A stretch of 64,000 nucleotides of DNA from Pulveribacter suum. GTDB lineage: Bacteria; Pseudomonadota; Gammaproteobacteria; Burkholderiales; Burkholderiaceae_C. The notes under the pieces were generated by a model that made no database searches, was not told the DNA's origin, and saw only the letters and a list, made by a program, of their open reading frames with translations. This document shows, piece after piece, positions 25,843-37,124 of the stretch. The position numbers and the translations under genes are program-made. Every line of letters starts with the position of its first letter. Position 1 is the stretch's first letter. The stretch covers positions 2,066,501-2,130,500 of the forward strand of contig NZ_CP027792.1 of the NCBI RefSeq assembly GCF_003013695.1, read 5' to 3'.

Positions 25843-26415
25843 TCAGGCGCCGGGCTTGAGGTGGCGCGTAAAAGTCTTGCGGAACTTGTCCACCTTGGGC
25901 GCCACGACGAAGGCGCAGTAGCCCTGATTGGGGTTGTTGGCGTAGTAGTCACCGTGGTAATCCTCGGCGGGCCAGTAGCTGTCCAGCGGCTGCACCTCGG
26001 TGACGAGGGGAGCGCCGAAGACCTGGTCCTGCCCCATCTGGCGCAGCAGGTCCTCGGCCACGTCGCGGTGCGCCGGGTCGGACCAGTAGATGCCGCTGCG
26101 GTACTGCGTGCCCACATCGTTGCCCTGCCGGTTCAGCGTGGTCGGATCGTGCGTGGCAAAAAAGATCTCCAGGATCTCGCGCACGCCGATCTCCTGCGGG
26201 TCGAAGGTGACGCGCACCACCTCGGCGTGGCCGGTACGGCCGGTGCAGACCTGCTCATAGGTCGGCTGCGGCACGTTGCCGTTGGCGTAGCCGCTCTGCA
26301 CCTCGGTCACGCCGCGCACGCGGTCGAAGACGGCTTCGGTGCACCAGAAACAACCGCCACCCAGGGTGATGGTCTCAAGCGGCGAATCGGAAGATGAGGG
26401 GGTGGAAGAAGACAT
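25843..26415 (-). CDS. msrA: Peptide methionine-S-sulfoxide reductase A
   Basis: MsrA repairs S-methionine sulfoxide. The 190-residue protein has the catalytic motif GGGCFWCTEAVF (active Cys ~22), GYANGNVPQPTYEQVCTGRTGHAEVVRVTFDP and GNDVGTQYRSGIYW, all diagnostic. Start ATG at 26415; the upstream in-frame extension is not MsrA-like. It is divergent from a TetR-family gene 130 bp away and precedes chrA by 15 bp. Confidence 0.96.
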   Translation of the reverse strand: MSSSTPSSSDSPLETITLGGGCFWCTEAVFDRVRGVTEVQSGYANGNVPQPTYEQVCTGRTGHAEVVRVTFDPQEIGVREILEIFFATHDPTTLNRQGNDVGTQYRSGIYWSDPAHRDVAEDLLRQMGQDQVFGAPLVTEVQPLDSYWPAEDYHGDYYANNPNQGYCAFVVAPKVDKFRKTFTRHLKPGA

Positions 26416-26492
26416 GGCGTGCACGGATCTCTGTGAATGGCGACCACGCCATGATAGGAAAGTCTGCCCCCGCCATGCCGGACAAGCCCGCG

Positions 26493-26541
26493 TTGACGCA
26501 GATGGCGTAAGCGGATAGATTACTAACCAGTCAGTCATTAA
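26493..26541 (+). promoter_or_regulatory. Promoter and operator of the TetR-family gene
   Basis: TTGACG (26493-26498), a 17-bp gap and TAGATT (26516-26521) form a plausible sigma-70 promoter. The imperfect palindrome TTACTAACCAGTCAGTCATT (26520-26539, extending to 26541) lies over the expected start site and resembles operators of AcrR-type repressors. The ATG follows five bases later without a clear Shine-Dalgarno, suggesting a very short leader. Confidence 0.55.
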
Positions 26542-26545
26542 CACC

Positions 26546-27208
26546 ATGCCCTCGCCCCACTCCGCCCCTCCCGACACCCCCACGACCCGGCGCGGCCGCC
26601 GCAAGGAAGCCCGCCCCGGCGAGCTGTTGGCCGCGGCGTTGGACCTGTTCGTCGAGAAGGGCTTCGCCGCCACGCGGGTGGACGAGGTGGCGGCGCACGC
26701 CGGGGTGTCCAAGGGCACGCTGTTCCTGTACTTCCCCAGCAAGGAGGAGCTGTTCAAGGCCGTGGTGCGCGAGAACATCTCCGGGCGCTTCGCCGAATGG
26801 GATGTGGAGCTGGAGGGCTTCACCGGCACCAGCAGCGAGCTGCTGCGCTACTGCTTTCAGACCTGGTGGGAGCGCGTGGGGGCGACCAAGGCTTCGGGCC
26901 TGGCCAAGCTGATGCTGAGCGAGGCCAACAACTTCCCCGAGCTGGCGCACTTCTATCGCCAAGAGGTGGTCGAGCCCGGCCACGACCTGGTGCGCCGCAT
27001 CCTGCAGCGCGGCATGGACCGGGGCGAGTTCCGCACGGTGGACCTGGAACACGCGGTGTACCTGGTGCTGGCGCCGCTGATGTTCCTGATGCTGGCCCAG
27101 CCCACCATGGGCCTGTGCATCCCCTGCCCCGAACGCTTCGACCCGGACCAATACATCCAGCTGCAGGCCGACAACGTGCTGCAGGGGCTACTGGTGCGCG
27201 CGACCTAA
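26546..27208 (+). CDS. TetR/AcrR-family transcriptional regulator
   Basis: A 220-residue regulator with a textbook TetR N-terminal HTH (~22-68): RPGELLAAALDLFVEKGFAATRVDEVAAHAGVSKGTLFLYFPSKEELFKAVV. The ligand-binding domain is all-helical with ELAHFYRQEVVEPGHDLVRRILQRGMDRGEF. An AcrR-type palindrome overlaps its own promoter, so it is probably autoregulated. No efflux genes are adjacent; the divergent msrA-chrA pair is the nearest candidate target. Confidence 0.9.
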   Translation: MPSPHSAPPDTPTTRRGRRKEARPGELLAAALDLFVEKGFAATRVDEVAAHAGVSKGTLFLYFPSKEELFKAVVRENISGRFAEWDVELEGFTGTSSELLRYCFQTWWERVGATKASGLAKLMLSEANNFPELAHFYRQEVVEPGHDLVRRILQRGMDRGEFRTVDLEHAVYLVLAPLMFLMLAQPTMGLCIPCPERFDPDQYIQLQADNVLQGLLVRAT

Positions 27209-27257
27209 AATGCCGGGTTTACCTGAACCTTCTTGTGTCCCGTCTCCGGAGTCTTTC

Positions 27258-27968
27258 ATGAACCTGCCCTTGAACACGTTTGCCGACGTCCACGATGCCA
27301 CCGCGCAGGCGCGCTTCAACATGATCGAGCAGCAGATCCGCCCCTGGAACGTGCTGGACGAGGCCACGCTGGACACCCTGGCCGCCGTGCGCCGCGAGGA
27401 ATTCGTGCCACCCGCCTTGCAGGGCATGGCCTTTGCCGACGTGGAGCTGCCCCTGTCCAGCCCGGTCGAGCAGGCCGAGCGCCTGGGCCAGGTCATGCTG
27501 GCCCCGCGCGTGGAAGCCCGCCTGCTGCAGGACCTGCAGATCCAGCCCACCGACCGGGTGCTGGAGATCGGCGCTGGCTCGGGCTACATGGCCGCCCTGC
27601 TGGCGCACCGTGCCGAGCACGTGGTGTCACTGGAGATCGTGCCCGAGCTGGTCGAGTTCGCCCGCGAGAACCTGCGCAGCGCCGGCGTGCACAACGCCGA
27701 TGTGCGCCAGGCCGACGGTGCGCTGGACCCCATCAACGACGGCCCGTTCGACGTGGTCGTGCTCAGCGGCTCGGTGGCCGAGGTGCCGCACCGCCTGCTG
27801 GCGCTGCTGCGCGAGGGCGGCCGCCTGGGCGCCATCGTCGGGCTGGAGCCCATGATGCGCGCCACCATCGTGCGCCGCACCGGCGAGGGCTTCGAGACCG
27901 ACCAGCCCTGGGATGCCATCGTGCCGCGCCTGCGCAACTTCCCCGAGCCGTCCCTCTTTCGCTTCTGA
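27258..27968 (+). CDS. Protein-L-isoaspartate O-methyltransferase family protein
   Basis: A 236-residue SAM-dependent methyltransferase. MIEQQIRPWNVLDEATLDTLAAVRREEFVPPAL is the common start of the betaproteobacterial PCMT branch. SAM motif I is VLEIGAGSGYMAALLA (~101-116), and motif II/III segments VVSLEIVPELVEFARENL and DGPFDVVVLSGSVAEVP follow. The branch lacks some canonical Pcm catalytic residues, so the substrate may not be isoaspartate. It is followed by a rhodanese (28 bp) and a TolC-like gene (50 bp), a linked order that suggests one operon. Confidence 0.85.
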   Translation: MNLPLNTFADVHDATAQARFNMIEQQIRPWNVLDEATLDTLAAVRREEFVPPALQGMAFADVELPLSSPVEQAERLGQVMLAPRVEARLLQDLQIQPTDRVLEIGAGSGYMAALLAHRAEHVVSLEIVPELVEFARENLRSAGVHNADVRQADGALDPINDGPFDVVVLSGSVAEVPHRLLALLREGGRLGAIVGLEPMMRATIVRRTGEGFETDQPWDAIVPRLRNFPEPSLFRF

Positions 27969-27996
27969 ACGCCCTGCCCTGCCGGACACCCGCCCC

Positions 27997-28335
27997 ATGA
28001 TCGAATCCCTGTGCCCCGCCGAACTGGACGACTGGCTCACGCGCCAGCAGGGCGCTCGCCCGCTGGTGCTGGACGTGCGCGAGCCCTGGGAGCGCCAGAC
28101 GGCCAGCGTGGCCGCGCAGGGCTTCGAGCTGGTGGCCATCCCCATGGGCGAGATCCCCGCGCGGCTGCAGGAGCTGGACCCCGAGCGCCCCGTGGCCTGC
28201 CTGTGCCACCACGGCGCGCGCAGCCTGCGCGTGGCAGCCTGGCTGGCGCAGCAGGGCTTTGCCGAGGTGGCCAACCTCTCGGGCGGCATCGAGGCCTGGT
28301 CGCTGGAGCGCGACCCGGGCGTGCCGCGCTACTGA
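27997..28335 (+). CDS. Rhodanese-like sulfurtransferase
   Basis: A single-domain 112-residue rhodanese. VLDVREPWERQ is the conserved CH2 segment. The active-site loop is CLCHHGARS (Cys ~71 by position), followed by AAWLAQQGFAEVANLSGGIEAW. The loop fits a persulfide-carrying role of the GlpE type rather than a phosphatase. It sits between the PCMT-like and TolC-like genes. Confidence 0.9.
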   Translation: MIESLCPAELDDWLTRQQGARPLVLDVREPWERQTASVAAQGFELVAIPMGEIPARLQELDPERPVACLCHHGARSLRVAAWLAQQGFAEVANLSGGIEAWSLERDPGVPRY

Positions 28336-28385
28336 CCGGCTCCCCTCCTCCTTCCTTTTTCTCCCCAACCCGAACGGTGTCGGCA

Positions 28386-29717
28386 ATGAAGGCCCTGCAG
28401 CGCTGGACTCTGGCAACCGCGGCCGTGTGCGCCGCATGGACGGCGGGCAGCGCCCAGGCCCAGAGCCTGCTGGCCCTGGCGCAGCAGGCGCGCGGCCACG
28501 ACGCGCCGCTGCAGGCCGCGCAGGCGCAGTACGCCGCCGCGCAAAGCCGCGCCGAGCAGGCCCGCGCCGGGCTGCTGCCCAGCGCCGCGCTCACCGGCGG
28601 CGCCAGCTACGCGCGCACCGACGTGACCCGCCCGCCTATTGACCTGCACGCGCCCACGCAAACCCTGGGCGTGGTCGCCTCGCAGCCTCTGTACCGCCCC
28701 GCCAACGCCATCGCGCTGCGCCAGGGCGAGCGCGGGGCCGAGCTGGCCCGGGTGCAGCTGGACGCGGCCGAGCAGGAGCTGCTGCTGCGCATCAGCCAGC
28801 GCTACTTCGACGTGCTGGCCGCGCAGGACACGCTGGCCGCGCTGCGCGCGCAAAAGGCCGCCGTGGCCGAGCAGCTGGCCGCGGCGCAGCGCAACTTCGA
28901 GGTCGGCACGGCCACCATCACCGACACCCGCGAGGCGCAGGCGCGCCACGACCTGGTCAGCGCCCAGGAGATCACGGCCGAAAACGAACTGCAGGTGCGC
29001 CGACTGGCGCTGGACGAGACTGCGGGCCGCGCCGGCGCCTCCCCCCTGCCCCTGGCGCAGCCCGTGCAGCTGGCCGCAACGGTGCCGAATGACCTGCACG
29101 CCTGGGCCCGCGCGGCCGAGGACAGCCAGCCGCTGGTGCGCCAGGCCACGCTGGCGCTGGACGTGGCGCAGCTGGAGACGGCCAAGGCCGAAACCGGCCA
29201 CCTGCCCACCGTGGATCTGCAGGCTGGCTACACGGTGCAGCGCACCCCCAATGGCACGGTGACCCTGCCGGGCGTGCATTCGCGCGCCAACGTGGCCAGC
29301 GTGGGCGTCGCACTGAATCTGCCGCTGTTCGCCGGCTTCGCGGTGCAAAACCGCGTGAAGGAAACCCTGTCGCTGCAGGACAAGGCCCGCGCCGACCTGG
29401 ACAACGCCCGCCGCAGCGCCGCGCAGGCAGCGCGCACGGCCTTCCTGGGCCTGCAGTCGGGCCGCGCCCAGGTGCAGGCGCTGCAGGCGGCGCTGGCCTC
29501 CAGCCAGAGCGCGCTGGAGGCGAATCTGCTGGGCTACGACGCCGGTGTGCGCGTCAACATCGACGTGCTGAACGCACAGAGCCAGCTCTACCAGACCCAG
29601 CGCGAGCTGGCCCTGGCGCGCTACGCCGTGCTCATGGGCCAGCTGCGCCTGAAGTACGCCGCCGGCACGCTGGAGCTGGCCGACGTGGCCGCGCTGGACG
29701 CCCTGCTGGCCCGCTGA
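28386..29717 (+). CDS. TolC-family outer membrane efflux protein
   Basis: A 443-residue outer-membrane channel of type I secretion and efflux systems. It has a signal peptide ending AGSAQAQ (~26). Two internally repeated outer-membrane efflux domains carry YFDVLAAQDTLAALRAQKAAVAEQLAAAQRNFEVGTATITDTREAQARHDL and VGVALNLPLFAGFAVQNRVKETLSLQDKAR. The NIDVLNAQSQLYQTQRELALARY ending is conserved. No inner-membrane or adaptor partners are adjacent. It is third in the PCMT-rhodanese-tolC series. Confidence 0.92.
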   Translation: MKALQRWTLATAAVCAAWTAGSAQAQSLLALAQQARGHDAPLQAAQAQYAAAQSRAEQARAGLLPSAALTGGASYARTDVTRPPIDLHAPTQTLGVVASQPLYRPANAIALRQGERGAELARVQLDAAEQELLLRISQRYFDVLAAQDTLAALRAQKAAVAEQLAAAQRNFEVGTATITDTREAQARHDLVSAQEITAENELQVRRLALDETAGRAGASPLPLAQPVQLAATVPNDLHAWARAAEDSQPLVRQATLALDVAQLETAKAETGHLPTVDLQAGYTVQRTPNGTVTLPGVHSRANVASVGVALNLPLFAGFAVQNRVKETLSLQDKARADLDNARRSAAQAARTAFLGLQSGRAQVQALQAALASSQSALEANLLGYDAGVRVNIDVLNAQSQLYQTQRELALARYAVLMGQLRLKYAAGTLELADVAALDALLAR

Positions 29718-29734
29718 GAATTTACAGCCTTTTT

Positions 29735-29769
29735 GGCACCAAGCCCTTGCTGGACAAGCGCTGGCAGCT
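29735..29769 (-). repeat. Dispersed intergenic palindromic repeat, copy 6
   Basis: GGCACCAAGCCCTTG-CTGGA-CAAGCGCTGGCAGCT, reverse orientation, placed between the convergent tolC-like and GNAT genes. Confidence 0.85.
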
Positions 29770-29799
29770 CCTTTTTCAGGAGCAAGGTCAGGGGCAGAT

Positions 29800-30330
29800 T
29801 CAGTCCAGCAGCTTCTGCAGGAACTGCGCCTGGCCCATGGCCGGGTCCAGCGTGTAGCCGGCAAAGCCCTCGCGCGCATAGGCGCGCAGCGCCGGCTGGT
29901 TGCCCTGCAGCACCTCCAGCGTGAGCTTGCAGGCGCCGCGCTCGCGGGCGATGCCCTCCACCCGCGCCAGCATCTGCTGCGCGACGCGCCGGCCGCGCCA
30001 GGCGGGCAGCACCGCCAGGTCGTGGATGTTGACCAGCGGCCTGCAGGCGAAGGTGGAAAAGCCCTCGAAGCAGTTGACCAGACCGACGGGCTGCTCCGCA
30101 CCGTCCTTGCCCTGCGCCCAGGCGATGACGCTGAAGGCCTGCGGCCGCGCCTGCAGGGCCTGCGCCAGCTGCGCGCACACGTGGCCCGGCAGCGGCGTGC
30201 CGCCACCGGCCGGGTCGCGCGCATAGGCGTCCAGCAAGTCCACCAATGCCTGGGCGTCGCGCGGGTCGGCATAGTCGACGCGGCGGACGATGATGGTGGC
30301 CGCCGCAGAGGCAAGTGCTTGGTCGGTCAT
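29800..30330 (-). CDS. GNAT-family N-acetyltransferase
   Basis: A 176-residue acetyltransferase. VNIHDLAVLPAWRGRRVAQQMLARVEGIARERGACKLTLEVLQGNQPALRAYAREGF carries GNAT motif A (acetyl-CoA binding R/Q-x-x-G-x-G/A region) and motif B. Residues ~1-90 are the variable acceptor side. Acceptor unknown. It follows glmM by 44 bp on the same strand and may be at the end of the rlmE-ftsH-folP-glmM transcript. Confidence 0.87.
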   Translation of the reverse strand: MTDQALASAAATIIVRRVDYADPRDAQALVDLLDAYARDPAGGGTPLPGHVCAQLAQALQARPQAFSVIAWAQGKDGAEQPVGLVNCFEGFSTFACRPLVNIHDLAVLPAWRGRRVAQQMLARVEGIARERGACKLTLEVLQGNQPALRAYAREGFAGYTLDPAMGQAQFLQKLLD

Positions 30331-30374
30331 GGGCTTGTCCCCTTCGTGTTGGTGTCTTGTGTGGTGTTCCGCCG

Positions 30375-31709
30375 TCAGCCGGCGCGGGCCGCGTCGGCCA
30401 GGCGCTGGGCGCAGCGGTTGGCCTGCTGGCCGTCGCGCGCCTCCACCATCACGCGCAGCAGCGGCTCGGTGCCGCTGGCGCGCACCAGCACGCGGCCGTC
30501 CTGGCCCAGCTCGTTCTGCACCGCGCGGGTGGCCTCGGCCAGCGCGGTGTTGGCCCGCCAGTCCTGCTGCGGCGCCAGGCGCACGTTCAGCAGCACCTGG
30601 GGGAACAGCGCCACGTCCTGCACCAGCTCAGCCAGCGGCTTGCCGCTGCGCACGCAGGCCTGCAGCACCTGCAGGGCGCTGACCAGGCCGTCTCCCGTGG
30701 TGTGGCGGTCCAGCGCCAGCAGGTGGCCCGAGCCTTCGCCGCCCAGCAGCCAGCGGCGCTGGTGCAGCGCCTCCAGCACGTAGCGGTCGCCCACCTTGGC
30801 GCGCACGAACTGCACGCCGCGCTGCGCCAGCGCCTGTTCCACGGCCATGTTGGTCATCAGGGTGCCGACCACGCCCGGCACGGCCTCGCCGCGCGCCAGG
30901 CGGTCGGCGGCCATCAGATACAGCAGCTGGTCGCCGTTGTAAAGGTGGCCGGCCGCATCCACCATCTGCAGGCGGTCGGCGTCGCCATCGAGCGCGATGC
31001 CGAAGTCGGCGTGGTTGGCGCGCACGGCGCGCACCAGCGCGTCCGGGTGGGTGGCGCCCACCTCGTGGTTGATGTTGGTGCCGTCCGGCGCGCAGCCAAT
31101 CGCCACCACGTCGGCGCCCAGCTCGTGGAAGACCTTGGGCGCGATGTGGTACGCGGCGCCGTGGGCGGCGTCCACCACGATGCGCAAGCCGCGCAGCGTC
31201 AGGTCGTGGTCGAAGGTGCTCTTGCAGAATTCGATGTAGCGGCCGGCGGCGTCGTCCAGGCGCCGGGCGCGGCCCAGCGTGTCCGAGTCGGCCCAGACGG
31301 GGGGCTCCTCCATGGCCTGCTCCACTGCTTCTTCCCAGGCGTCGGGCAGCTTGCTGCCCTGGGCGTTGAAGAATTTGATGCCGTTGTCGGGAAAGGGGTT
31401 GTGGCTGGCGCTGATGACGACACCCAGGCTGGCGCGCTGCGCCCGCGTCAGGTAGGCGACGCCGGGCGTGGGCAGCGGGCCCAGCAGCACCACGTCGGCG
31501 CCGGCGGAGTTCAGGCCGGACTCCAGCGCGCTCTCCAGCATGTAGCCGGACAGGCGCGTGTCCTTGCCGATGAGCACGGTGGGCCGCTCTTCGGTGCGGC
31601 GCAGCACGCGGCCCACGGCGTGGCCCAGGCGCAGCACGAAGTCGGGGGTGATGGGGGGCTGGCCCACGGTGCCGCGGATGCCGTCCGTGCCGAAGTATTT
31701 GCGTGTCAT
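30375..31709 (-). CDS. glmM: Phosphoglucosamine mutase
   Basis: GlmM converts glucosamine-6-P to glucosamine-1-P for peptidoglycan and LPS. The 444-residue protein has the phosphoserine loop [18 protein letters not shown], the metal loop DGDADR, the sugar-binding GGEGSGH and the phosphate-binding [15 protein letters not shown]. Length equals E. coli GlmM (445). It follows folP by 44 bp in the conserved ftsH-folP-glmM order. Confidence 0.97.
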   Translation of the reverse strand: MTRKYFGTDGIRGTVGQPPITPDFVLRLGHAVGRVLRRTEERPTVLIGKDTRLSGYMLESALESGLNSAGADVVLLGPLPTPGVAYLTRAQRASLGVVISASHNPFPDNGIKFFNAQGSKLPDAWEEAVEQAMEEPPVWADSDTLGRARRLDDAAGRYIEFCKSTFDHDLTLRGLRIVVDAAHGAAYHIAPKVFHELGADVVAIGCAPDGTNINHEVGATHPDALVRAVRANHADFGIALDGDADRLQMVDAAGHLYNGDQLLYLMAADRLARGEAVPGVVGTLMTNMAVEQALAQRGVQFVRAKVGDRYVLEALHQRRWLLGGEGSGHLLALDRHTTGDGLVSALQVLQACVRSGKPLAELVQDVALFPQVLLNVRLAPQQDWRANTALAEATRAVQNELGQDGRVLVRASGTEPLLRVMVEARDGQQANRCAQRLADAARAG

Positions 31710-31753
31710 GGTGTGCTTGAGGGCTGGGCTGGGCTGGTCGCGCCGGAGCGCAG

Positions 31754-32611
31754 TCAGGGAGAAGGAGAAATGGAAGCAGGCCGGCGCTGGGCCTGCATGG
31801 CCTGCCAGACGGCCAGGGCGGCAGCGGTTTCGCGCACGTCGTGCACGCGCACGATGCGCGCGCCGTGCTCCACCGCCAGCACGGCGGCAGCCACACTGGG
31901 GGCCAGGCGCTCATCCACAGCCAGGCCCGTGACACTGCCCAGCGAAGACTTGCGCGACCAGCCGGCTAAAAGCGGGTAGCCGGCGGCCAGCAGCTCGCGC
32001 TGGCGCGCCAGCAGGGCGAAATTTTGCTCTACCGTCTTGCCAAAGCCGATGCCGGCGTCCAGCACGATGCGGGTCTTTTGGACCCCCAGCCCTTGCAGGA
32101 CTTGCGCCGAGTGCTGCAAAAACTGCAGCACCTGCGGCACGGCATCGCCCGCCAGGGGCGACAGCTGCATGGTGGCCGGCTCGCCGTGCATGTGCATCAG
32201 GCACACGCCGCAGCGGCCGTGGCGCGCCACCACCTCGGCGCTGCCTGCCTGGCGCAGCGCCCAGATGTCGTTGACGATGTCCGCGCCCAGGTCCAGGGCC
32301 GCCTGCATGACCGGGGCCTTGTAGGTATCGACGGAGACCGGCACGCCCAGGCGCACGGCGCCCTGCACGATGGGCAGCACGCGCTCGAGCTCCTGCTGCA
32401 GCGGCACGGGCGGGCTGCCGGGGCGGGTGGACTCGCCGCCGATGTCCAGGAGGTCCGCGCCGTCCTTGAGCAGCTGTTCGCAGTGGCGCAGCGCCGCCGC
32501 AGCGCCGGCGTGGCGGCCGCCGTCGGAGAACGAATCGGGCGTGACGTTGACGATGCCCATCACGCGCGGGCGCGACAGGTCCAGGTCAAAGCGGCTGGTC
32601 TGCCAGATCAT
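31754..32611 (-). CDS. folP: Dihydropteroate synthase
   Basis: FolP condenses pABA with hydroxymethyl-dihydropterin pyrophosphate; it is the sulfonamide target. The 285-residue protein starts at the ATG at 32611 (upstream residues are not family-like). It has [69 protein letters not shown] and GWSRKS, covering the substrate loops. An intrinsic terminator lies between it and upstream ftsH, so it may be expressed by read-through or its own promoter. Confidence 0.96.
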   Translation of the reverse strand: MIWQTSRFDLDLSRPRVMGIVNVTPDSFSDGGRHAGAAAALRHCEQLLKDGADLLDIGGESTRPGSPPVPLQQELERVLPIVQGAVRLGVPVSVDTYKAPVMQAALDLGADIVNDIWALRQAGSAEVVARHGRCGVCLMHMHGEPATMQLSPLAGDAVPQVLQFLQHSAQVLQGLGVQKTRIVLDAGIGFGKTVEQNFALLARQRELLAAGYPLLAGWSRKSSLGSVTGLAVDERLAPSVAAAVLAVEHGARIVRVHDVRETAAALAVWQAMQAQRRPASISPSP

Positions 32612-32633
32612 GGCGTGGCGGGGCAAGAGCGCG

Positions 32634-32657
32634 AAAAAACGGGGCACAAGGCCCCGT
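32634..32657 (-). terminator. Intrinsic terminator between ftsH and folP
   Basis: ACGGGGC-ACAAG-GCCCCGT stem (32639-32657), followed on the minus strand by six T. It lies 24 bp after the ftsH stop and 23 bp before the folP ATG, so it probably reduces folP-glmM expression relative to ftsH. Confidence 0.8.
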
Positions 32658-32681
32658 TGGTGTTCTGCACGGCGTGCGGCG

Positions 32682-34598
<1,917 letters not shown>

Positions 34599-34749
34599 GC
34601 GGAACTCCAGAGACTGAAAGAAGGCGGACGGCCCGTGGCTACGCAAATGTGCGCAGCCTGTCGTCCAGGCGCATTTGGGGTGCATTTTAGGTGTTTCAAC
34701 CGGGGCCTGGCCCGCTTAACCCCAGGGCCGCCCATGGTCAACCGGCGCG

Positions 34750-35412
34750 TCAGCGCGGGTCTTTCAGGCGCAGGCCGACCAAGAAGGTCTCGGCCGAGCG
34801 GTCGCGCGAGGCCTTGGGCTTGAGGGCCTTGACCACCTGAAAGCGGTCCTTGAAGCGCTGCACCAGCTGCGAGTAGCCGCTGCCATGGAACAGCTTGGCC
34901 ACCAGCGCGCCCTCGGGGCGCAGATGCTGGCCGGCGAAATCCAGCGCCAGCTCGATCAGGTGCTCCACGCGTGCGGCGTCCACCGAGTCCACGCCCGACA
35001 GGTTGGGCGCCATGTCCGAGACCACCACGTCCACCGGCCGGCCCTGCACCGCCTGCTGCAGCCGCTCAAGCACCGCATCCTCGCGGAAGTCGCCCTGGAT
35101 GAAGGTCACACCCTCGATGGGCTCCATGGGCAGGAGGTCCAGCGCGATCATGGCGCCATCCAGAGCGCCCGCGGCCGCGCCGGCGGGGGCCAGACGGCGG
35201 CGCACGTACTGGCTCCAGGCGCCGGGAGAGCTGCCCAGGTCCACGACCACCTGGCCCGGTCGGATCAGGCCCAGCTGCTCGTCGATCTCCTTGAGCTTGT
35301 AGGCGGCGCGGGCGCGGTAGCCCTCCTTTTGCGCCAGCTTGACCCAGGGGTCGTTGATGTGGTCATGCAACCACGCCTTGTTCACCTTCTTGCTTTTTGG
35401 CTGGGCTTTCAT
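34750..35412 (-). CDS. rlmE: 23S rRNA 2'-O-ribose U2552 methyltransferase
   Basis: RlmE (FtsJ/RrmJ) methylates U2552 of 23S rRNA. The 220-residue protein has [38 protein letters not shown] with SAM motif [11 protein letters not shown]. The catalytic K-D-K-E tetrad is visible: K in [11 protein letters not shown] in [12 protein letters not shown] in [10 protein letters not shown] and E in [10 protein letters not shown]. It is first in the rlmE-ftsH order and divergent from the CRM protein gene 21 bp away. Confidence 0.96.
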   Translation of the reverse strand: MKAQPKSKKVNKAWLHDHINDPWVKLAQKEGYRARAAYKLKEIDEQLGLIRPGQVVVDLGSSPGAWSQYVRRRLAPAGAAAGALDGAMIALDLLPMEPIEGVTFIQGDFREDAVLERLQQAVQGRPVDVVVSDMAPNLSGVDSVDAARVEHLIELALDFAGQHLRPEGALVAKLFHGSGYSQLVQRFKDRFQVVKALKPKASRDRSAETFLVGLRLKDPR

Positions 35413-35433
35413 ACGTTGAAGAATAATACGGGT

Positions 35434-35904
35434 ATGCCCCAGATCGAACTGACCACCGCCGAACGGCGCGAACACCGCGCCGACGCGCACCACCTCCAGC
35501 CTGTCGTGCTCGTTGGCGCCGACGGCCTGACGCCCGCCGTGCGCAAGGAGATCGACGCTGCCTTGAACGCCCACGGGCTGATCAAGGTGCGCGTCTTCGG
35601 CGACGATCGGGCAGCGCGCGAGGCCATGTACCAGCAGCTGGCCGATGAACTGAACGCCGCGCCCATCCAGCACATCGGCAAGCTGCTGGTGCTGTGGCGC
35701 CCCATCCCGGGCAAGGCCCGCGCCGTGGACGAGGACCGCAAGCCCGGCCCGCGCGATGTGAAGGTGCTCAAGTTCGGCCGCCCCGGCCAGCGCCCCGAGG
35801 TCAAGCAGCTGCGCGTGCTGGGCAACCAGCGCCTGACCAGCGGCGGCCAGATCAAGCGCGCCAAGCCCAAGCAGACGTCCGTGAAGAAGCGCCAGAGCGA
35901 CTGA
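35434..35904 (+). CDS. YhbY-type CRM-domain RNA-binding protein
   Basis: A 156-residue protein. Residues ~1-95 form a CRM domain: [53 protein letters not shown] and the GxxG-like loop near [10 protein letters not shown]. YhbY proteins bind pre-50S ribosomes. A basic C-terminal extension (~110-156, [20 protein letters not shown] then Lys-rich) is longer than in E. coli YhbY (97 aa). It is divergent from rlmE, another 50S maturation gene, and overlaps the next gene by one base (TGATG). Confidence 0.9.
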   Translation: MPQIELTTAERREHRADAHHLQPVVLVGADGLTPAVRKEIDAALNAHGLIKVRVFGDDRAAREAMYQQLADELNAAPIQHIGKLLVLWRPIPGKARAVDEDRKPGPRDVKVLKFGRPGQRPEVKQLRVLGNQRLTSGGQIKRAKPKQTSVKKRQSD

Positions 35905-36647
35905 TGCGCGCGCCCGCGGCGCCTGCGCGTCACGTCATCTGCATGAAATGGGGCCGCAAATACGGGCCCGAGTACGTCAACCGCCTGTACGCCATGGTGC
36001 GCCGGCATCTGAGCGGCGACTTCCACTTCGTCTGCCTGACCGACGACGCGGCCGGCATCCGGGCCGAGGTGCAGTGCCTGCCCCTGCCGCCTTTAGACCT
36101 GCCCGCGGGCATCCCCGAGCGCGGCTGGAACAAGCTGGCCACCTTCAGTGCCGACCTGCACGGCCTGCGCGGTACAGCGCTGTTTCTGGATGTGGATGTG
36201 GTGGTGGTGGGGCCGCTGGATGACTTCTTCACCCAGCCGGGCGAATTTCTCATCATCCACGACTACAAGCGGCCCTGGCGCATTACTGGCAACTCGTCGG
36301 TGTACCGCTTCGAGCTCGGCGCGCATGCCGACGTGCTGGAGTACTTCCGCAGCCATGTGCAGGAGGTGCGCGAGCGCTTTCGCAACGAGCAGGCCTACCT
36401 GTCGGACGTGCTGCACCGCCAGGGCAAGCTGGCGTATTGGCCGCAGGCGTGGTGCCCCAGCTTCAAGTACCACGGCATTCCGCCTTGGCCAACCAACTAC
36501 TGGAAGGCGCCGTTCGTGCCGCCGGGCGCGCGCATCGTGGTCTTCCACGGCGAGTGCAACCCGCCGGACGCCCTGGCCGGGCGGCGCAACCGGCGCTTTC
36601 GCCACATCCAGCCAGCTGCCTGGGTGGCCGAGCACTGGCACGAATGA
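35904..36647 (+). CDS. Glycosyltransferase-like protein of unknown specificity
   Basis: A 247-residue cytoplasmic protein with the layout of a GT-A glycosyltransferase. An N-terminal segment reads [40 protein letters not shown] DxD motif lies in [19 protein letters not shown] (~94-112), and a C-terminal region has [19 protein letters not shown] and [11 protein letters not shown]. Such proteins are common next to yhbY in Comamonadaceae. Donor and acceptor are unknown. Its ATG overlaps the yhbY stop, and a strong terminator follows. Confidence 0.75.
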   Translation: MRAPAAPARHVICMKWGRKYGPEYVNRLYAMVRRHLSGDFHFVCLTDDAAGIRAEVQCLPLPPLDLPAGIPERGWNKLATFSADLHGLRGTALFLDVDVVVVGPLDDFFTQPGEFLIIHDYKRPWRITGNSSVYRFELGAHADVLEYFRSHVQEVRERFRNEQAYLSDVLHRQGKLAYWPQAWCPSFKYHGIPPWPTNYWKAPFVPPGARIVVFHGECNPPDALAGRRNRRFRHIQPAAWVAEHWHE

Positions 36648-36650
36648 ACG

Positions 36651-36677
36651 AAAAAAGAGGGCCGCGGCCCTCTTTTT
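36651..36677. terminator. Bidirectional intrinsic terminator
   Basis: A6-GAGGGCCGCGGCCCTC-T5: an uninterrupted 8-bp stem around CGCG with T runs on both strands. It ends the yhbY-glycosyltransferase transcript on the plus strand and the greA-DUF4149 transcript on the minus strand. Confidence 0.9.
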
Positions 36678-36700
36678 GCATTCACCCGCGCCTTGGGCTT

Positions 36701-37111
36701 TCAGCGCCGCGCCGACACCTTGAGCAGCACGGCCAGCGCACACAGCCACTGCACGCCGTACATCACGCTGCCCGCGCCGTGCCACAGCCGCAGATTCTGC
36801 CGGGCCACGATGCGCGGGGCCACGCCGAACTGCAGCAGCAGCGCCAGCAGCATGCCCAGCACTATGAAAACAGTAGCTGCTTGCGCCCAATCCTCGGGCT
36901 TTTCAGCATGTCTTCGCTTGGAAAGCACCAGCAGACAAGCGCCAGCCGCTATCGAAATGTAAGTCTGCGCCTCGAACAGCCGGGCCGCCATCTGGCCGGC
37001 CAGGGCCGGCGTGGGCAGGTGGGCAAACAGCAGCGGCACGGCCACGAAGCCGATCGCCGACAGGCTCCCCCACCACAGGGCGGCGGCCAGCAGGGGCACG
37101 CGCTCGTACAT
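36701..37111 (-). CDS. DUF4149-family membrane protein
   Basis: A 136-residue integral membrane protein with four spans. It has the family opening ERVPLLAAALWWGSLSAIGFVAVPLLFAHLPTPALAGQMAARLFEAQTYISIAAGA and the ending GVAPRIVARQNLRLWHGAGSVMYGVQWLCALAVL. Function unknown. The loop between helices two and three (SKRRHAEKPEDWAQ) is coded by a stretch (36867-36955) that resembles two degenerate intergenic repeats and is less GC-rich than the rest. It starts 13 bp after greA. Confidence 0.85.
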   Translation of the reverse strand: MYERVPLLAAALWWGSLSAIGFVAVPLLFAHLPTPALAGQMAARLFEAQTYISIAAGACLLVLSKRRHAEKPEDWAQAATVFIVLGMLLALLLQFGVAPRIVARQNLRLWHGAGSVMYGVQWLCALAVLLKVSARR

Positions 37112-37124
37112 GCGGCCGCGGGCC

